This document shows positions 63,356-64,000 of a stretch of DNA of 64,000 bases, one piece after another. The stretch is from Methylobrevis pamukkalensis (lineage in GTDB: Bacteria; Pseudomonadota; Alphaproteobacteria; Rhizobiales; Pleomorphomonadaceae), in assembly GCF_001720135.1 (NCBI RefSeq), contig NZ_MCRJ01000002.1, positions 28,723 to 92,722 on the forward strand, in the 5' to 3' direction. Each line of letters starts with the position of its first letter. The first letter of the stretch is position 1. A model generated the notes under the pieces. It saw only the letters and a program-made list of their open reading frames with translations. It was not told where the DNA came from and ran no database searches. Made by a program: the position numbers and the translations under genes.

Positions 63356-63400
63356 CCTCATCCCGAGGAAGTCGCGAAGCGGCTGTCTCGAAGGACGAGG
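63356..63400 (-). repeat. Alphaproteobacterial intergenic palindromic repeat, copy 2 (inverted)
   Basis: The reverse complement starts with the same 20 bases as copy 1 and ends TTCCTCGGGATGAGG; only the centre differs (GCTTCGCGAC against CTGCGGGC). The 43 bases between the copies are unrelated. Confidence 0.8.
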
Positions 63401-63694
63401 GGAAAGTCACCGCGCAGTGTCGCGCGTGCCTGCTCCCCGCTCGAACGCGGCGAGGATGTCTTCCCCACGACATCCCCTGCATCTCTCGATCGGGACGCGA
63501 CCAGGCGCAGATGTCCGTGGAGCGAGGGTCTCCGCCTGCCCGCAATCTTGCCTCGGGACGCAGATCCCCCGCGCCGCCACGCCGGACGCCACCACGAGGC
63601 AAGCACATGCCGCACGGTCGCCGCCGCAAGGATCATGTCAAATTCAAGGATTGATGGGATGAGTCACGCCTGATTGGCGACACTGAAATATAAA

Positions 63695-63733
63695 TCGATT
63701 TAAAAAATAAAAAAGCAAGGCCGAAGCCTTGCT
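63695..63733 (-). terminator. Strong rho-independent terminator for minus-strand transcription
   Basis: On the minus strand: GCAAGGC, loop TTCG, GCCTTGC, then TTTTTTATTTTTTAA. The stem is perfect, the loop is a stable tetraloop, and the T tract is unusually long. It begins 15 bases after the stop codon of the small reading frame at 63748. Confidence 0.88.
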
Positions 63734-63747
63734 TTCCAGTTCGCGTG

Positions 63748-63843
63748 TCACCCCATTAAAAGCAACTCGGCGATCATTCCTCCCAATCGCAAAGTCACTT
63801 CGGCTGCGATTTCCGCGCCCAGGGGGCTTTCCTCCCAAGACAT
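63748..63843 (-). CDS. Possible 31-residue small protein
   Basis: Reads MSWEESPLGAEIAAEVTLRL and ends GGMIAELLLMG, an acidic start and an amphipathic or hydrophobic helix. It lies in the same frame as the small frame upstream, separated by TAA and three codons, and ends just before a strong terminator. No family is recognised. An internal ATG at 63774 preceded by GGGAGGA could give a 10-residue product instead. Kept because of position and AT-rich composition, with low certainty. Confidence 0.35.
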   Translation of the reverse strand: MSWEESPLGAEIAAEVTLRLGGMIAELLLMG

Positions 63844-63852
63844 CAGACCGCG

Positions 63853-63924
63853 TTATTCGGGAATGTCCTTCAGGTAAGCTTGTAGAGAACGTTTTATTGT
63901 GTTCTTCAACTTGCTTGCAGGCAC
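63853..63924 (-). CDS. Possible 23-residue basic small protein or gene remnant
   Basis: From GTG 63924, three bases after AGGGA, it reads PASKLKNTIKRSLQAYLKD and ends IPE. Codons are AT-rich (AAA, ATA, TCT, CTA), unlike the rest of the window. It may be the tail of a gene broken by TAA, with the 31-residue frame as its continuation, or a separate peptide. Confidence 0.3.
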   Translation of the reverse strand: MPASKLKNTIKRSLQAYLKDIPE

Positions 63925-64000
63925 TTCCCTGTTGTTATGCTGCTGACCCTACACCGCGTTTTGCCGATTGTCATCCTTTGTGGGAGATCGTGGCAAAAAA

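Larger units (their letters stand above)
63178..63640. other. Non-coding region holding an inverted pair of intergenic repeats
   Basis: No convincing gene: reading frames here are short, overlap on both strands and have no RBS or family likeness. The stretch contains the two repeat copies listed separately. A composition shift to AT-richer DNA begins at about 63640. Confidence 0.5.

Noticed and set aside
63644..63838. A 64-codon minus-strand frame across the terminator
   Set aside because: It runs straight through the terminator hairpin and has no RBS; the alternative frame ending at 63748 fits the terminator better.

Overview
The window is about 70% GC and reads as a chromosomal segment of an alphaproteobacterium of the order Hyphomicrobiales (Rhizobiales). 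The pointers are a gene-transfer-agent (GTA) tail region, a FeuN-FeuP-FeuQ type signalling unit, a Rhizobiales-type porin, the slt/dapA/smpB block, a 14-gene nuo operon followed by birA, rnj and mce, a NuoE with the long C-terminal extension, and a DUF1467 gene.

Layout. 1-5.7 kb: end of a GTA/phage tail module (host-specificity protein, DUF2793/S74 tail fibre, holin-like protein). 5.8-10.0 kb: periplasmic FeuN-like protein, response regulator, sensor kinase, glycine-zipper lipoprotein and a dihaem cytochrome c. 10.4-19.1 kb: porin, lytic transglycosylase, dapA, smpB, a small secreted protein, bpt, an RDD membrane protein and threonine dehydratase. 19.5-35.6 kb: complex I (nuoA-N) with two extra small genes, one between nuoF and nuoG and one between nuoH and nuoI; birA, rnj and mce follow. 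38.8-45 kb: an alpha/beta hydrolase, then a minus-strand group of RTX protein, Crp-type regulator and CHASE2 adenylate cyclase. 45.1-58.9 kb: a catabolic cluster with a 5-oxoprolinase (pxpA divergent from pxpBC), two DapA-superfamily lyases, an atypical SDR, a double-winged-helix GntR regulator, a polar amino-acid ABC transporter, an M20 hydrolase, an enolase-superfamily enzyme, a creatinase-fold M24 hydrolase and an aldo/keto reductase. 59.3-63.2 kb: BCCT transporter, panC-panB, DUF1467. 63.2-64.0 kb: an inverted pair of intergenic repeats, then an AT-richer stretch with two tiny minus-strand reading frames ending at a strong terminator.

How it fits together. In many Rhizobiales mce is followed directly by the DUF1467 gene. 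Here the two are 24 kb apart, so the catabolic cluster, the cyclase/Crp group, the BCCT transporter and panBC look like material inserted into, or rearranged within, a conserved block. The catabolic cluster is the best candidate for something undescribed: transporter, regulator and several C-N bond and ring-opening enzymes packed with gaps of a few bases, with 5-oxoproline to glutamate as a plausible end step. Its substrate cannot be read from sequence.

Quality caveat. At least 20 frame changes interrupt otherwise intact genes, including nuoA, B, C, F, G, N, dapA and panC. Almost every one is repaired by restoring one missing base, usually one G or C of a pair, and both sides keep the family sequence. 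I read these as base-call or assembly deletions and annotate the genes across them. Coordinates of such genes cover the whole inferred gene and contain an internal frame change.
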